Source of the DNA: Lachnospiraceae bacterium
GTDB lineage: Bacteria; Bacillota; Clostridia; Lachnospirales; Lachnospiraceae
DNA: 56,319 nt
Direction: 5' to 3'
Assembly: GCA_024682835.1 (NCBI GenBank)
Contig: JAIKYU010000142.1
Location: forward strand, 1 to 56,319
The notes beneath the pieces are model-generated. The model saw only the letters and a program-made list of their open reading frames with translations. It had not been told where the DNA came from and ran no database searches. Shown in pieces: positions 17,680 through 25,906 of this stretch. Positions within the stretch are counted from its first letter, which is position 1. Each line of letters begins with the position of its first letter. The position numbers and the translations under genes are program-made.

Positions 17680-18837
17680 TCAGTGATACAGATAGCGGTC
17701 CCAGAACTCCTCCAGACAGATACCGTCCGCAACGATCTGCTCCGCCGCTTCTCTTCCCACATAACGCATGTGCCAGGGCTCATACTCGATCCCGGTGATA
17801 TTCTCTTTGCCCGCGGGATAGCGCACGATAAAGCCATACTCCGCGCTGTGCTCGGCGAGCCACTGCCCTGCCTCCGTCTTTCCGAAGCCCTCGTTTAACG
17901 AGGTGTATCCGCTCGTGACCAGGTCAATGGCCAGTCCGATCTCATGCTCGCTGGTCCCCGGCACCGTGACGGCCTGGGAGGCTCTCGAATAGGCATCCAT
18001 ATAGGAGAGACCGGCGGACATGTACCGGTCGATCTTGCGGTCAAAAAGCTCCACCTGATGATCATGCGTGCGATACGGCGAGCAGGGAATCAGCGTCACC
18101 CCGTCCAGCATGGCCCCGCGGAACATTTCCAGGAGGTTTCCTTCGATCCGGCTGTCGCACTGCATGGCGCCGTCGAAGCAGGACAGCTCGAACTCATAAT
18201 CCTCCGGGATCGGATGCTGCTTGTTGACCAGGATCAGGCGCCAGTCATCCGCAGAGAAGCCCGTCTGGCCGTCTCCGTCATCCATCCTCGCCCAGGCGCG
18301 GTCATTGGAGGCAAGCAGCTCCTCCAGCGTACTGGTGTCCCCGAACTCAATATCGCTTCCGCTCTCGGAATGGTAGCGGTACTCCTCGTCCAGCAGCGTG
18401 GGATCCAGCAGATCCTCCGGATCGGCGGCCTCTCCCGCAAAATCCACCAGGGATTCGGACACCTGCATGTCCGTGGCGAACCCGGTATCCTCCGGAAGCC
18501 GCTCGATGATCCCGGATTCCGTGTCCGACAAAGTCTGTGCCGCTGAAGCGCGCAGCGCCGTGCGGTCCGCGTCAAGCGAAACGAATCCCGCGCGCATGGA
18601 AAGAACCGGGAAAGCGAAGCTGCTGCTCACGGCAAAGGCCGCAGCGACCAGCGCCACCCCGGAAAACTTCTTCGCATGGTACCAGAAAAACATCACGACG
18701 CGGTGCACAGCCAGAACCAGACTGTACGCCGGGTAACCGAAAACGCGCAGGAATTTGTGTCTGTTACAATACCGCCTTCTGGCGTCGATCACTTCCTCCC
18801 GGAAGGTCCGCTCCATCCGCGGCGAATCATATCGCAT
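17680..18837 (-). CDS. D-alanyl-D-alanine carboxypeptidase, VanY/M15B type
   Basis: This 385-residue membrane-anchored protein would trim the terminal D-Ala of peptidoglycan stem peptides. A basic N-terminal region of about 60 residues precedes one transmembrane segment (SGVALVAAAFAVSSSFAFPV). A long acidic linker leads to the M15B domain, with zinc motifs SEHEIGLAIDL (SxHxxGxAxD) near residue 300 and EPWHMRYVG near 350. The presumed start at 18837 has only a weak GGGGTG ribosome site; an internal ATG at 18816 is possible. Confidence 0.9.
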   Translation of the reverse strand: MRYDSPRMERTFREEVIDARRRYCNRHKFLRVFGYPAYSLVLAVHRVVMFFWYHAKKFSGVALVAAAFAVSSSFAFPVLSMRAGFVSLDADRTALRASAAQTLSDTESGIIERLPEDTGFATDMQVSESLVDFAGEAADPEDLLDPTLLDEEYRYHSESGSDIEFGDTSTLEELLASNDRAWARMDDGDGQTGFSADDWRLILVNKQHPIPEDYEFELSCFDGAMQCDSRIEGNLLEMFRGAMLDGVTLIPCSPYRTHDHQVELFDRKIDRYMSAGLSYMDAYSRASQAVTVPGTSEHEIGLAIDLVTSGYTSLNEGFGKTEAGQWLAEHSAEYGFIVRYPAGKENITGIEYEPWHMRYVGREAAEQIVADGICLEEFWDRYLYH

Positions 18838-18895
18838 AATCCGTCAACACCCCAAAAATCAATGCTTTCTCAAACAGTCCTCAAAAATCGCTACC

Positions 18896-18901
18896 ATTAT
18901 A
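18896..18901 (-). promoter_or_regulatory. Candidate -10 box for the VanY-like gene
   Basis: A perfect TATAAT lies about 60 bases upstream of the start codon on the minus strand. No good -35 box is found 16-18 bases further upstream, so the promoter call is tentative. Confidence 0.45.
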
Positions 18902-18960
18902 CTTCAATTGTTACAAAAATTCATCTCTTTTTTTCAAATTGTTAATTTGATATGATACCA

Positions 18961-19018
18961 GCGTCAAAAGTCCAAACGGCGTTCGAGCTTGCTCGATAAG
19001 CCGGTTGACTTTGGACGC
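18961..19018. repeat. Long imperfect stem-loop between divergent genes
   Basis: The arms 18961-18980 and 19000-19018 pair over about 19 positions with two mismatches and one bulge (GCGTCAAAAGTC against GACTTTGGACGC at the ends). They enclose a second hairpin, TCGAGCTTGCTCGA, at 18983-18996. It lies between the VanY-like gene and aroC, upstream of both. The shape suggests a REP-like or MITE-like palindromic unit; no target duplication was found. Confidence 0.55.
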
Positions 19019-19120
19019 GCCCCAACATGAGCAAGCAGCAAGATGCCCGATTCTCATGGCATCGCAGCGGATTGCGATTTTGTGTATCATGTATCATATT
19101 TTTAATCGGAGGATATGAAT

Positions 19121-20236
19121 ATGTCAGGATCCATATTCGGTCAGCTGCTGAAAATCAGCACCTTCGGCGAATCCCACGGCGAGGCGCTCGGCGTGGTCGT
19201 CGACGGTTTTCCCGCGGGCGTCAGGGTATCCGCCGCCGATCTTCAGCCCTATCTGGACCGCAGAAAGCCCGGACAGTCGGCTGTCACCACCAGCCGCAGC
19301 GAAGCGGATGCCGTGGAGATTCTCTCCGGTGTCTTTGAGGGCCGAACCACCGGCACGCCGCTTGCCATGCTCATCCGCAACACGGGACAGCATTCCGGCG
19401 ACTATGATGCGTTGAAAAACCGCTACCGTCCGGGACATGCCGATTACGGATTTGACAGGAAGTACGGATTCCGTGATCACAGAGGCGGCGGGCGCTCCTC
19501 CGGCCGGGAGACTGCTGCCCGCGTCGCGGCCGGCGCTCTTTGTCAGCTTTTGTTAAAGGAGATGGGGATCGACTGCTACGCCTACACCCAGTCCATCGGT
19601 CCCGTCGCCATCCCGCAGAAAGCCGGCGAACCGGTCGACAGGCAGCTCATCACAAAGACCGCGACGGCGATGCCGGATCTCGAAGCAGACAGACAGGCAT
19701 GTGCCTATATCGAAAAATGCAGAAAGGAAATGGATTCCGCAGGCGGAGTCGCCGTCTGCGTCGTGGAAGGCATGCCGCCCGGAATCGGCGAGCCCGTTTT
19801 TGACAAGCTGGATGCGCGACTGGCACACGCGGTCATGTCCATCGGCGCCGTGAAAGCCGTGGAGATCGGGGACGGGGTGCTCGTTTCCGAAAGCACCGGT
19901 TCGGCCAACAACGATGCCTTCCTTCCCGGGGACGGAGGTCGTGCAGCCAAACGGACCAACCACGCCGGCGGAATTCTCGGCGGTTTAAGCGACGGATCGC
20001 CCATTCTTCTACGCGCCCATTTCAAGCCGACACCCTCCATTGCGAGGGAACAGGACACCATTGACCGCGATAACAACCCCGTGCCGCTCACCATCGGAGG
20101 GCGTCACGATCCGGTGGTGGTTCCCCGCGCCGTCGTGGTCATGGAATGCATGTGCGCCATCACCATCCTGGACGCGCTGCTCGTCAATATGAGTACGCGC
20201 GCGGACCGGATCATCCGTTTCTACGAAACCTCGTGA
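19121..20236 (+). CDS. aroC: Chorismate synthase
   Basis: AroC turns 5-enolpyruvylshikimate-3-phosphate into chorismate using reduced FMN. The 371-residue product begins MSGSIFGQLLKISTFGESHG and contains the signatures GHADYGFDRKYGFRDHRGGGR (split here as GHADYGF and RDHRGGGRSSGRET) and GRHDPVVVPRAV. ATG 19121 is chosen because GGAGG lies eight bases before it; ATG 19115 is too close. The gene stands alone on the plus strand and its last 16 bases overlap the end of the convergent lactonase-type gene. Confidence 0.95.
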   Translation: MSGSIFGQLLKISTFGESHGEALGVVVDGFPAGVRVSAADLQPYLDRRKPGQSAVTTSRSEADAVEILSGVFEGRTTGTPLAMLIRNTGQHSGDYDALKNRYRPGHADYGFDRKYGFRDHRGGGRSSGRETAARVAAGALCQLLLKEMGIDCYAYTQSIGPVAIPQKAGEPVDRQLITKTATAMPDLEADRQACAYIEKCRKEMDSAGGVAVCVVEGMPPGIGEPVFDKLDARLAHAVMSIGAVKAVEIGDGVLVSESTGSANNDAFLPGDGGRAAKRTNHAGGILGGLSDGSPILLRAHFKPTPSIAREQDTIDRDNNPVPLTIGGRHDPVVVPRAVVVMECMCAITILDALLVNMSTRADRIIRFYETS

Positions 20237-21279
20237 ATGATGATGCAGTTCGGCTGATTGACGGCCATCTCCGGCCCGTTCATCACGATGGTGTGTTTGT
20301 CCGGATGAAAATGGAAAAAGGTCATCGTGTTGGACTCGTGGTTGCAGGAAATCAGATGCCGGTTGTCCGGCAGAAGCGCCGCGTCCTTGGGGTACTCTCC
20401 CGCGATCGGCAGTGACACGTTCATGGTAAGGAGCCCCGTCTCCTGATCGACGTCAAACACCGTGACGCTGTTTTCTCCCGCATTGGAAGTGATCAGGTAG
20501 CGGAAATCATAGGAAAACTTCAGCGCACTGGCAGCCACACCCATCGCCTTCGGATCCTTCGTCGTGTAGACGGACTGAATGCGCTCAAAGTCCGGAATAT
20601 TGTTATTTCCCACCGTGTAAGAAAACACATCGATCGCCCGCTTCTGCTCCTGCACGACATATAGAAAGCGCCCGTCCTTTGAGAACTGCATGTGTCTGGG
20701 CGCGGATTCCTGATCACAGTGAATGATGTCCGTTTCCTTCAGCTTCCCGGTTTCGTGGTTGAGTTCGTAGACATTGACGCGGTCCAGCCCCAGATCGCAG
20801 GCCAGCAGAAACCGGTTGTCCCTCGTCATCTTCACGCACTGCACATGCGGCCTGAAATTCCGTCCCGCAGCGGTCCCCAGCCCCTTGTGATAAATCTCGT
20901 CCGTGATCTCACCGATGGAGCCGTCCGGCAAAAGCCGCAGCACGGTGACTTTTCCGTCATGGTATCCGGCGCTGAAAAGGTATTTGTCCTCATAGTCCGT
21001 ATAGAGGTAGCAGCCGCGCATTCCGTTGATGGAGGCCTTGTTCAAAAGCTCCAGCCGCCCGTCCTTTTCGATGGTATAGGACTCCACCCCCAGATCCGTG
21101 ATGGAATACAGGTATTTGAGGTTATGCGATACACGCAGATAGGAGGAGTTGGTGATCTCCACCTGCTCCTTTTCCTTCAGACGCCCTTTTTCCAGGTCAA
21201 CGTCATAGACGCGTATACCGTTGTTGTCCTCGGATCCGATCGTGTAACACGATACATATGCCACAAACTTACCAGCCAT
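20221..21279 (-). CDS. Lactonase family (beta-propeller) protein
   Basis: The 352-residue product is a seven-bladed propeller of the 6-phosphogluconolactonase/YbhE type, with repeating blades such as GCYLYTDYEDKYLFSAGYHD, MTRDNRFLLACDLGLDRVNV and YDFRYLITSNAGENSVTVFD. Known members hydrolyse 6-phosphogluconolactone, but many relatives have no proven activity. It starts inside the end of the upstream aldolase-like gene (11-base overlap, GGAGG upstream) and closes the eleven-gene operon. Confidence 0.85.
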   Translation of the reverse strand: MAGKFVAYVSCYTIGSEDNNGIRVYDVDLEKGRLKEKEQVEITNSSYLRVSHNLKYLYSITDLGVESYTIEKDGRLELLNKASINGMRGCYLYTDYEDKYLFSAGYHDGKVTVLRLLPDGSIGEITDEIYHKGLGTAAGRNFRPHVQCVKMTRDNRFLLACDLGLDRVNVYELNHETGKLKETDIIHCDQESAPRHMQFSKDGRFLYVVQEQKRAIDVFSYTVGNNNIPDFERIQSVYTTKDPKAMGVAASALKFSYDFRYLITSNAGENSVTVFDVDQETGLLTMNVSLPIAGEYPKDAALLPDNRHLISCNHESNTMTFFHFHPDKHTIVMNGPEMAVNQPNCIIIHEVS

Positions 21280-22330
21280 TCTCCGAACCTCCTTTTCGTT
21301 TGCTCAGACGCCGCACATCCCGTGTCGACAGAATATTTGCCCCGTCCAGTCTTGTCGCCGCGATCTGCGCGATACATGCTCTTTCCGCGGAACGGGCGAC
21401 AAACTGCGCTTCCCGCTCATCCCCGCCGATACAGTATGCCCCGTCGTCGAAGGAAAAAACAAGATTGCAGTCGTTCGTCACATAGACGGTGTCCCGGCCG
21501 ATGCAGCCGCACGGATCAACGGGGATCCGCGCCGCGCGCCCCGCCAGACGCACATAATCATCATAGAGCGGGTACAGCCGCTCATAGAGCCTGGAGACCG
21601 TGAGCGCCGCCTCGCTCCTGTTGTGGACGACGGCTCCTGCCTCCGGCCGCTTTGCGTAAATCTGCTCATGGATCATCCGCACCCTCGCCGGCGTATCCGT
21701 CTTCGCATACCGGATCTCCCCCGCGTCCGTCCGCACACTGTCATAGCCGTGCACCACGGCGCAGGGAATCTGTGTACGGCAAAGCTTTGACAGATAGAGC
21801 TTTGCGTAACTCTCCAGCATCAGAGCGGAACCGAAGGCCTCCTCCGCATCCTGCCCGAAGGCAATCACGCCGCTGTTGGCCGTGATGAGAAACCCGACGT
21901 TTTTTTCCTTACCCGCCAGACGGCGCACCAGCGATCGCTGCGCATCCGACCCGGGCAGGGAAAAAGGCACCACGCGGATTTTCAGCCTTTTTCCCGATGC
22001 GTCCTCCGCCACCAGCTCGTCCTGTCTGATCACGCCGAGGACGGATCCGTAGCACTGCCTGGTGCAGACCACCACATTCACCTCCGGTCTGGCCCGGTAG
22101 ATCGCCGCATGGACCGCAGGCATTCCCTCGGCTCGCCTGAAGCCTACCCGTCGAATCTGCTGCTCGGAAAGCGGCGCATCCCTGAGCTCATCGCCGGCGA
22201 AATAAAAGCTGTCCTCATCGGCACGGTGGCTGATGCTCCCGAAAAGGCGCATACCAAGCTCTGCCTCCTCCATGCGGTCCTCCGTGTCGATCATGATCTG
22301 CTTCCGGTTTTCCCAGTCCTGTCCGCTCAT
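21269..22330 (-). CDS. Tandem class II aldolase/adducin-like protein lacking zinc ligands
   Basis: The 353-residue product holds two class II aldolase/adducin-like halves: VHAAIYRARPEVNVVVCTRQ in the first (residues 73-92) and IHEQIYAKRPEAGAVVHNRS in the second (220-239). The zinc-binding HxH expected after VVV is CTR (89-91) in the first half and HNR (236-238) in the second. The third His, normally in NHG, is Ser in TANSGV (150-155). Catalysis of the aldolase type is therefore unlikely. The start overlaps the stop of the formyl-THF cyclo-ligase gene as ATGA. Confidence 0.75.
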   Translation of the reverse strand: MSGQDWENRKQIMIDTEDRMEEAELGMRLFGSISHRADEDSFYFAGDELRDAPLSEQQIRRVGFRRAEGMPAVHAAIYRARPEVNVVVCTRQCYGSVLGVIRQDELVAEDASGKRLKIRVVPFSLPGSDAQRSLVRRLAGKEKNVGFLITANSGVIAFGQDAEEAFGSALMLESYAKLYLSKLCRTQIPCAVVHGYDSVRTDAGEIRYAKTDTPARVRMIHEQIYAKRPEAGAVVHNRSEAALTVSRLYERLYPLYDDYVRLAGRAARIPVDPCGCIGRDTVYVTNDCNLVFSFDDGAYCIGGDEREAQFVARSAERACIAQIAATRLDGANILSTRDVRRLSKRKGGSENGW

Positions 22331-22950
22331 TGATCCCCATGGTCATTAATTAACGCTTTATCGTTAACAATCATTCCTGATTCCGTTATTATGCAGTCCG
22401 GACGGATATCCGTGGGTTCTGCCGGAAAGCCATCCTCCCCGGAGGGATCTGTCACCTGACAATCATAGCACAGAGCGACCCTGTTCATCAAATCGACACG
22501 TGCCAGATACCGGTCATAGTATCCCCCGCCGTATCCGATGCGGTCGCCGCGCGTGGAGAAAGCGACGCCGGGCAAAAGCATCAGGGTTTTCTCCCCCGTT
22601 TTGTCCATGCGGTGCGTGTAGCACACTTCTCCCGCGGGTTCCGGGATTCCGCGAAATCCGGGCTTAAGCTCCTCCTCTCCGGTCACCTGATAGAAGTCCA
22701 TCAGACGTTTATCCGGATCGGTGATCCGCGGTGCAAAGACCCGTTTGCCGCAGCGCAATGCCTCTCTGAGAATCTCCCGGGTGTCGGCCTCCGAGCGGCA
22801 GGACAGATAAAGAAGCACAAATTCTGCCTGCTTCCACCTTTCGTCCGAAAACAGGCGGCTGCGGATGCGGCTGTCCTTTTCCGCACGTTCCTCTGTGCCC
22901 AGGGCATCGCGCCTTTTTATCATCCGTTTCCTGTACTCCGATTTCGTCAT
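22327..22950 (-). CDS. 5-formyltetrahydrofolate cyclo-ligase
   Basis: This enzyme uses ATP to convert 5-formyl-THF to 5,10-methenyl-THF, returning stored folate to one-carbon metabolism. The 207-residue product begins MTKSEYRKRMIKRRDAL and has the family motifs LLPGVAFSTRGDRIGYGGGYYDRYL (in two parts: LLPGVAFS and GDRIGYGGGYYDR) and VALCYDCQ. It overlaps the upstream flavoprotein gene and the downstream gene by ATGA, so translation is coupled on both sides. Related one-carbon genes folD, fhs and glyA lie elsewhere in the window. Confidence 0.93.
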   Translation of the reverse strand: MTKSEYRKRMIKRRDALGTEERAEKDSRIRSRLFSDERWKQAEFVLLYLSCRSEADTREILREALRCGKRVFAPRITDPDKRLMDFYQVTGEEELKPGFRGIPEPAGEVCYTHRMDKTGEKTLMLLPGVAFSTRGDRIGYGGGYYDRYLARVDLMNRVALCYDCQVTDPSGEDGFPAEPTDIRPDCIITESGMIVNDKALINDHGDQ

Positions 22951-24608
22951 ACCGGCTTGAATCTCCCGATAATCTGTTCCGCCGTCCGCATGCCGTCCAT
23001 GGCGGCCGAGACAATTCCGCCGGCAAAGCCTGCGCCCTCGCCGCAGGGATACAGGCCTCCAAGGGAAACCGACTCGCCGTCCTCGCTTCGAAGCATCCGC
23101 ACGGGGGAAGAGGTTCTGCTCTCCACCGCCGCAAAGATCGTCTCCGGATCGTCAAAGCCCCTGATCTTCCTCCCGAATTCCGGCATGGCGGAAAGAATCG
23201 CCCGGTTGACCGCATCCGGCAGGATGTCACGAAGCCCGGTATAAACCGCTTCGCCGCAAAAAATCTCCCGCGGATCGGGGAGGCGTGAAATCCGTCTCAT
23301 AGCGGATTGCGCAGGCTCTCCCTGACCCATCCGCCTGAAGTCCTCATAACAGGCGATCGGGATTTTTCCCTGTCCTGCTTCGTAAGCCTTCCGTTCCATA
23401 TCGCGCTGAAAGTACATACCGTCCAGCGGATGACCGCTGCGTCTGTAATCGTTTGGGCTCACCGTCACAACGATCGCACTGTTTGCGTATTTTCCATCCC
23501 TGGCCCGCTCGCTCATCCCGTTTACCGCCAGATATCCCTCTTCGGAGGAGGCGTTAACGATTTTTCCTCCCGGACACATACAGAAGGAATAGACGCCGCG
23601 GCTTTCCTCTGTCTGATGCGTCAGCTTATAAATCGCCGGCGGAAGGACCCCGCCCGAAGCCATCCCGTACTGGGCGCGGTCAATGATTTCCTGCGGATGC
23701 GCCACGCGGTACCCCACAGCGAAGGCCTTGGGCTCCATCAGGATCCCGCTCTCCGAAAGCATCATCATCGTGTCCCGGGCACTGTGTCCGATGGCCAGCA
23801 TCATCACTCTGGTCTCCCATTCTCCGTTTGTGGTGATGATCTGAGAAAGCGCCCCGTTTCTGTCCGTCCGTATCCCCGTCAGTCTGGTGCGAAAGCGCAC
23901 CTCTCCTCCGTGTGCCCGGATCGCCTCAATGAGGCTGCGCACCACGTCCTTCAGACAGTCCGTCCCGACATGTGGATGTGCCTCAGTCAGAATATCCGCC
24001 GGTGCGCCGTGTTCCACCAGGATTTTCAGGATTTCCTCACCACGTCCCCCGCGGTCACGCACGCCCGTATAGAGCTTGCCGTCGGAATAGGCCCCTGCTC
24101 CTCCGGCACCAAACTGTATGTTGCTTTCCGGATCGGGCGCACCCCCTGACCAGAAACGGCGGACCTGTTCATCCCGCGCATCCGTCTCGTCCCCCCGCTC
24201 TATAAGGAGAGGCCGAAACCCTGCCCTGGCCAGAAAATACGCGCCAAACAGTCCTGCGGGTCCGGCGCCGACGACCACCGGCGGGTGTTCCAGCCTGCTC
24301 TCCCCGCACATCGGCAGTACATAGGGCATTTTTTCAGGCGCGGGTCTGGCTTTTCTTTTTTTCTCCGGCAGCGTAAGCAGCTTTTTCTCCGTCTGCGCAT
24401 CCGTCTCGAGATCCACCGTACAGATATCATAGAGCTCTGGTTTTTTGCGGGCATCAATGGAATGCCGCACCAGGCGGATGCTTTCTATCCTTGAGGGATC
24501 GATACCGAGAGCCGCCGCCGTTTTTTTTGCCAGCTCTCTCCCGGGCGTCCATGGCTCGCGTCTTTTTTCTGGATCGATATGGAGTTTCAGCTGTTCGACT
24601 CTGATCAT
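22947..24608 (-). CDS. FAD-dependent dehydrogenase-like protein (COG2509 type)
   Basis: The 553-residue flavoprotein begins MIRVEQLKLHID with a small N-terminal domain, then an FAD-binding Rossmann motif VVGAGPAGLFGAYFLARAG near residue 120. Further on are SFCMCPGGKIVNASSE and the C-terminal FAD motif LYPCGEGAGFAGGIVSAAMDG. Members are widespread in bacteria and their substrate is unknown. ATG 24608 is chosen because it overlaps the upstream stop (ATGA) and has GGGGAAG before it; a start 93 bases upstream would lie inside the neighbour. Confidence 0.9.
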   Translation of the reverse strand: MIRVEQLKLHIDPEKRREPWTPGRELAKKTAAALGIDPSRIESIRLVRHSIDARKKPELYDICTVDLETDAQTEKKLLTLPEKKRKARPAPEKMPYVLPMCGESRLEHPPVVVGAGPAGLFGAYFLARAGFRPLLIERGDETDARDEQVRRFWSGGAPDPESNIQFGAGGAGAYSDGKLYTGVRDRGGRGEEILKILVEHGAPADILTEAHPHVGTDCLKDVVRSLIEAIRAHGGEVRFRTRLTGIRTDRNGALSQIITTNGEWETRVMMLAIGHSARDTMMMLSESGILMEPKAFAVGYRVAHPQEIIDRAQYGMASGGVLPPAIYKLTHQTEESRGVYSFCMCPGGKIVNASSEEGYLAVNGMSERARDGKYANSAIVVTVSPNDYRRSGHPLDGMYFQRDMERKAYEAGQGKIPIACYEDFRRMGQGEPAQSAMRRISRLPDPREIFCGEAVYTGLRDILPDAVNRAILSAMPEFGRKIRGFDDPETIFAAVESRTSSPVRMLRSEDGESVSLGGLYPCGEGAGFAGGIVSAAMDGMRTAEQIIGRFKPV

Positions 24609-25906
24609 ACTGCTTCCCCGATGAAGGACGTCCCGGAAGCGGCATGTGTTCCCGCAATCATTCCGCTCATAAACGCCCAATGCAGGTTGTATCCGCCGCA
24701 TCGGCCGTCCACATCCAGCAGTTCTCCCGCAAGATAGAGTCCCGGCACACGTATGCTCTGCAGATCGTCATCCACTTCATTCAGGGACACGCCGCCGGCC
24801 GTGACCTGCGCGTGCGTATAGTCTGAAGCCCCGGTGATCTCCACAGGGAAGGCGCGAAACAGACGCCACAGCGTAATTTTCTGCTGCGCGGAAAGTGTCT
24901 GAAAACATGCCTGCTCCGCATCGTGGCACGCAAGCAGGGTAAGAATGCACCGGCCAAGCTCTTGGCTTGTAATTCCGGTGAGGAGGGAAAGCAGCGGTCT
25001 TTCCGGGGCTTCTTCCGCAATCTCTTCCAGATGCCTCACCCGCTCTTCCCATTCGCGGGGTGAGAGCTCCGGGAGGAGATCCAGCCATGCGTTTACCTCT
25101 TTTCCGGCCGCCAGGGCTTCTGTCACCTTGCCGGATGCCTGAAGCACAGGTATTCCGGAGAGTCCCTGCGGTGTCAGCTGCACCTCCCCGAATTCACTGA
25201 CAATAAGACGATCCTCTGGCGGTTCCGTCCCAGGCTCTGCAGTCGGTGCGGATGCATAAAAAGAGACCGCCGCACGAACACGCACACCCGTCCCTGTCCT
25301 GAGCGGGAGTCCCTTCGTGTGAAGCGGCACCAGAGCCGGACGACGGGGAACACAGGCAATTCCCAGGCGCTCGCACAGATAGTATGCGTCGCCGCTTGCC
25401 TGACAGGTCTTTGGACCCGCGAGTCCGCCGGTGGAAAGAATCACGGCATCGGCACGCATCGTCTGCCCGCCCGCCACACAACACAGACCGTTCCCGTCTT
25501 GTTCGACACTTTTTAACTGCGCGCCGGTAAGGATGGTTACTCCCTGCTTAAGACAGGCATCATGGAGCGCCGTGACAATTGACGACGCCTGCCCCGACAC
25601 CGGGTAGATTCCGGCTCCCTCCGTGCGGATATACAGGCCGATGCGTTCAAAAAGGCGGATCACCTCCGTCTGCGGGCAGATGCGAAGCCACCTTTCCATC
25701 CGCGCGCCGGCCTCCTCATTGTAGCAGTCCTTTGTGAGGTATACCGCCGAGAGATTGCCTCTTCCGTTTCCGGTCAGGGAAAGCTTTCTGCCGATCATCC
25801 CGGTCTTTTCCACCAACGTCACCCGGGCATGCTGCGTCGCCGCAGACAGTGCAGCCACAAGTCCCGCGGGTCCCGCGCCAAATACCAGGACGCTCCTTTC
25901 GCTCAT
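24605..25906 (-). CDS. HI0933/BaiN-family flavoprotein
   Basis: The 433-residue product starts with an FAD-binding motif (VLVFGAGPAGLVAALSAA), then GRKLSLTGNGRGNLS, the family hallmark. It ends with GLYLAGELLDVDGRCGGYNLHWAFMSG, also diagnostic (given as two adjoining stretches: LYLAGELLDVDG and CGGYNLHWAF). Members are called NAD(P)/FAD-dependent oxidoreductases; one relative, BaiN, has been linked to bile-acid reduction, but most have no known substrate, and I do not infer that here. It overlaps both neighbours by ATGA, so the two flavoproteins are co-translated. Confidence 0.9.
   Translation of the reverse strand: MSERSVLVFGAGPAGLVAALSAATQHARVTLVEKTGMIGRKLSLTGNGRGNLSAVYLTKDCYNEEAGARMERWLRICPQTEVIRLFERIGLYIRTEGAGIYPVSGQASSIVTALHDACLKQGVTILTGAQLKSVEQDGNGLCCVAGGQTMRADAVILSTGGLAGPKTCQASGDAYYLCERLGIACVPRRPALVPLHTKGLPLRTGTGVRVRAAVSFYASAPTAEPGTEPPEDRLIVSEFGEVQLTPQGLSGIPVLQASGKVTEALAAGKEVNAWLDLLPELSPREWEERVRHLEEIAEEAPERPLLSLLTGITSQELGRCILTLLACHDAEQACFQTLSAQQKITLWRLFRAFPVEITGASDYTHAQVTAGGVSLNEVDDDLQSIRVPGLYLAGELLDVDGRCGGYNLHWAFMSGMIAGTHAASGTSFIGEAV

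Noticed and set aside
22346..22363. TTAACG/CGTTAA palindrome at the end of the formyl-THF cyclo-ligase gene.
   Set aside because: It lies within coding sequence (codons for VNDKALIN) and is short, so it is probably fortuitous.
24605..25906. Bile-acid metabolism function for the BaiN-like flavoprotein.
   Set aside because: The family is broad, no other bai genes are nearby, and sequence alone does not support the substrate.
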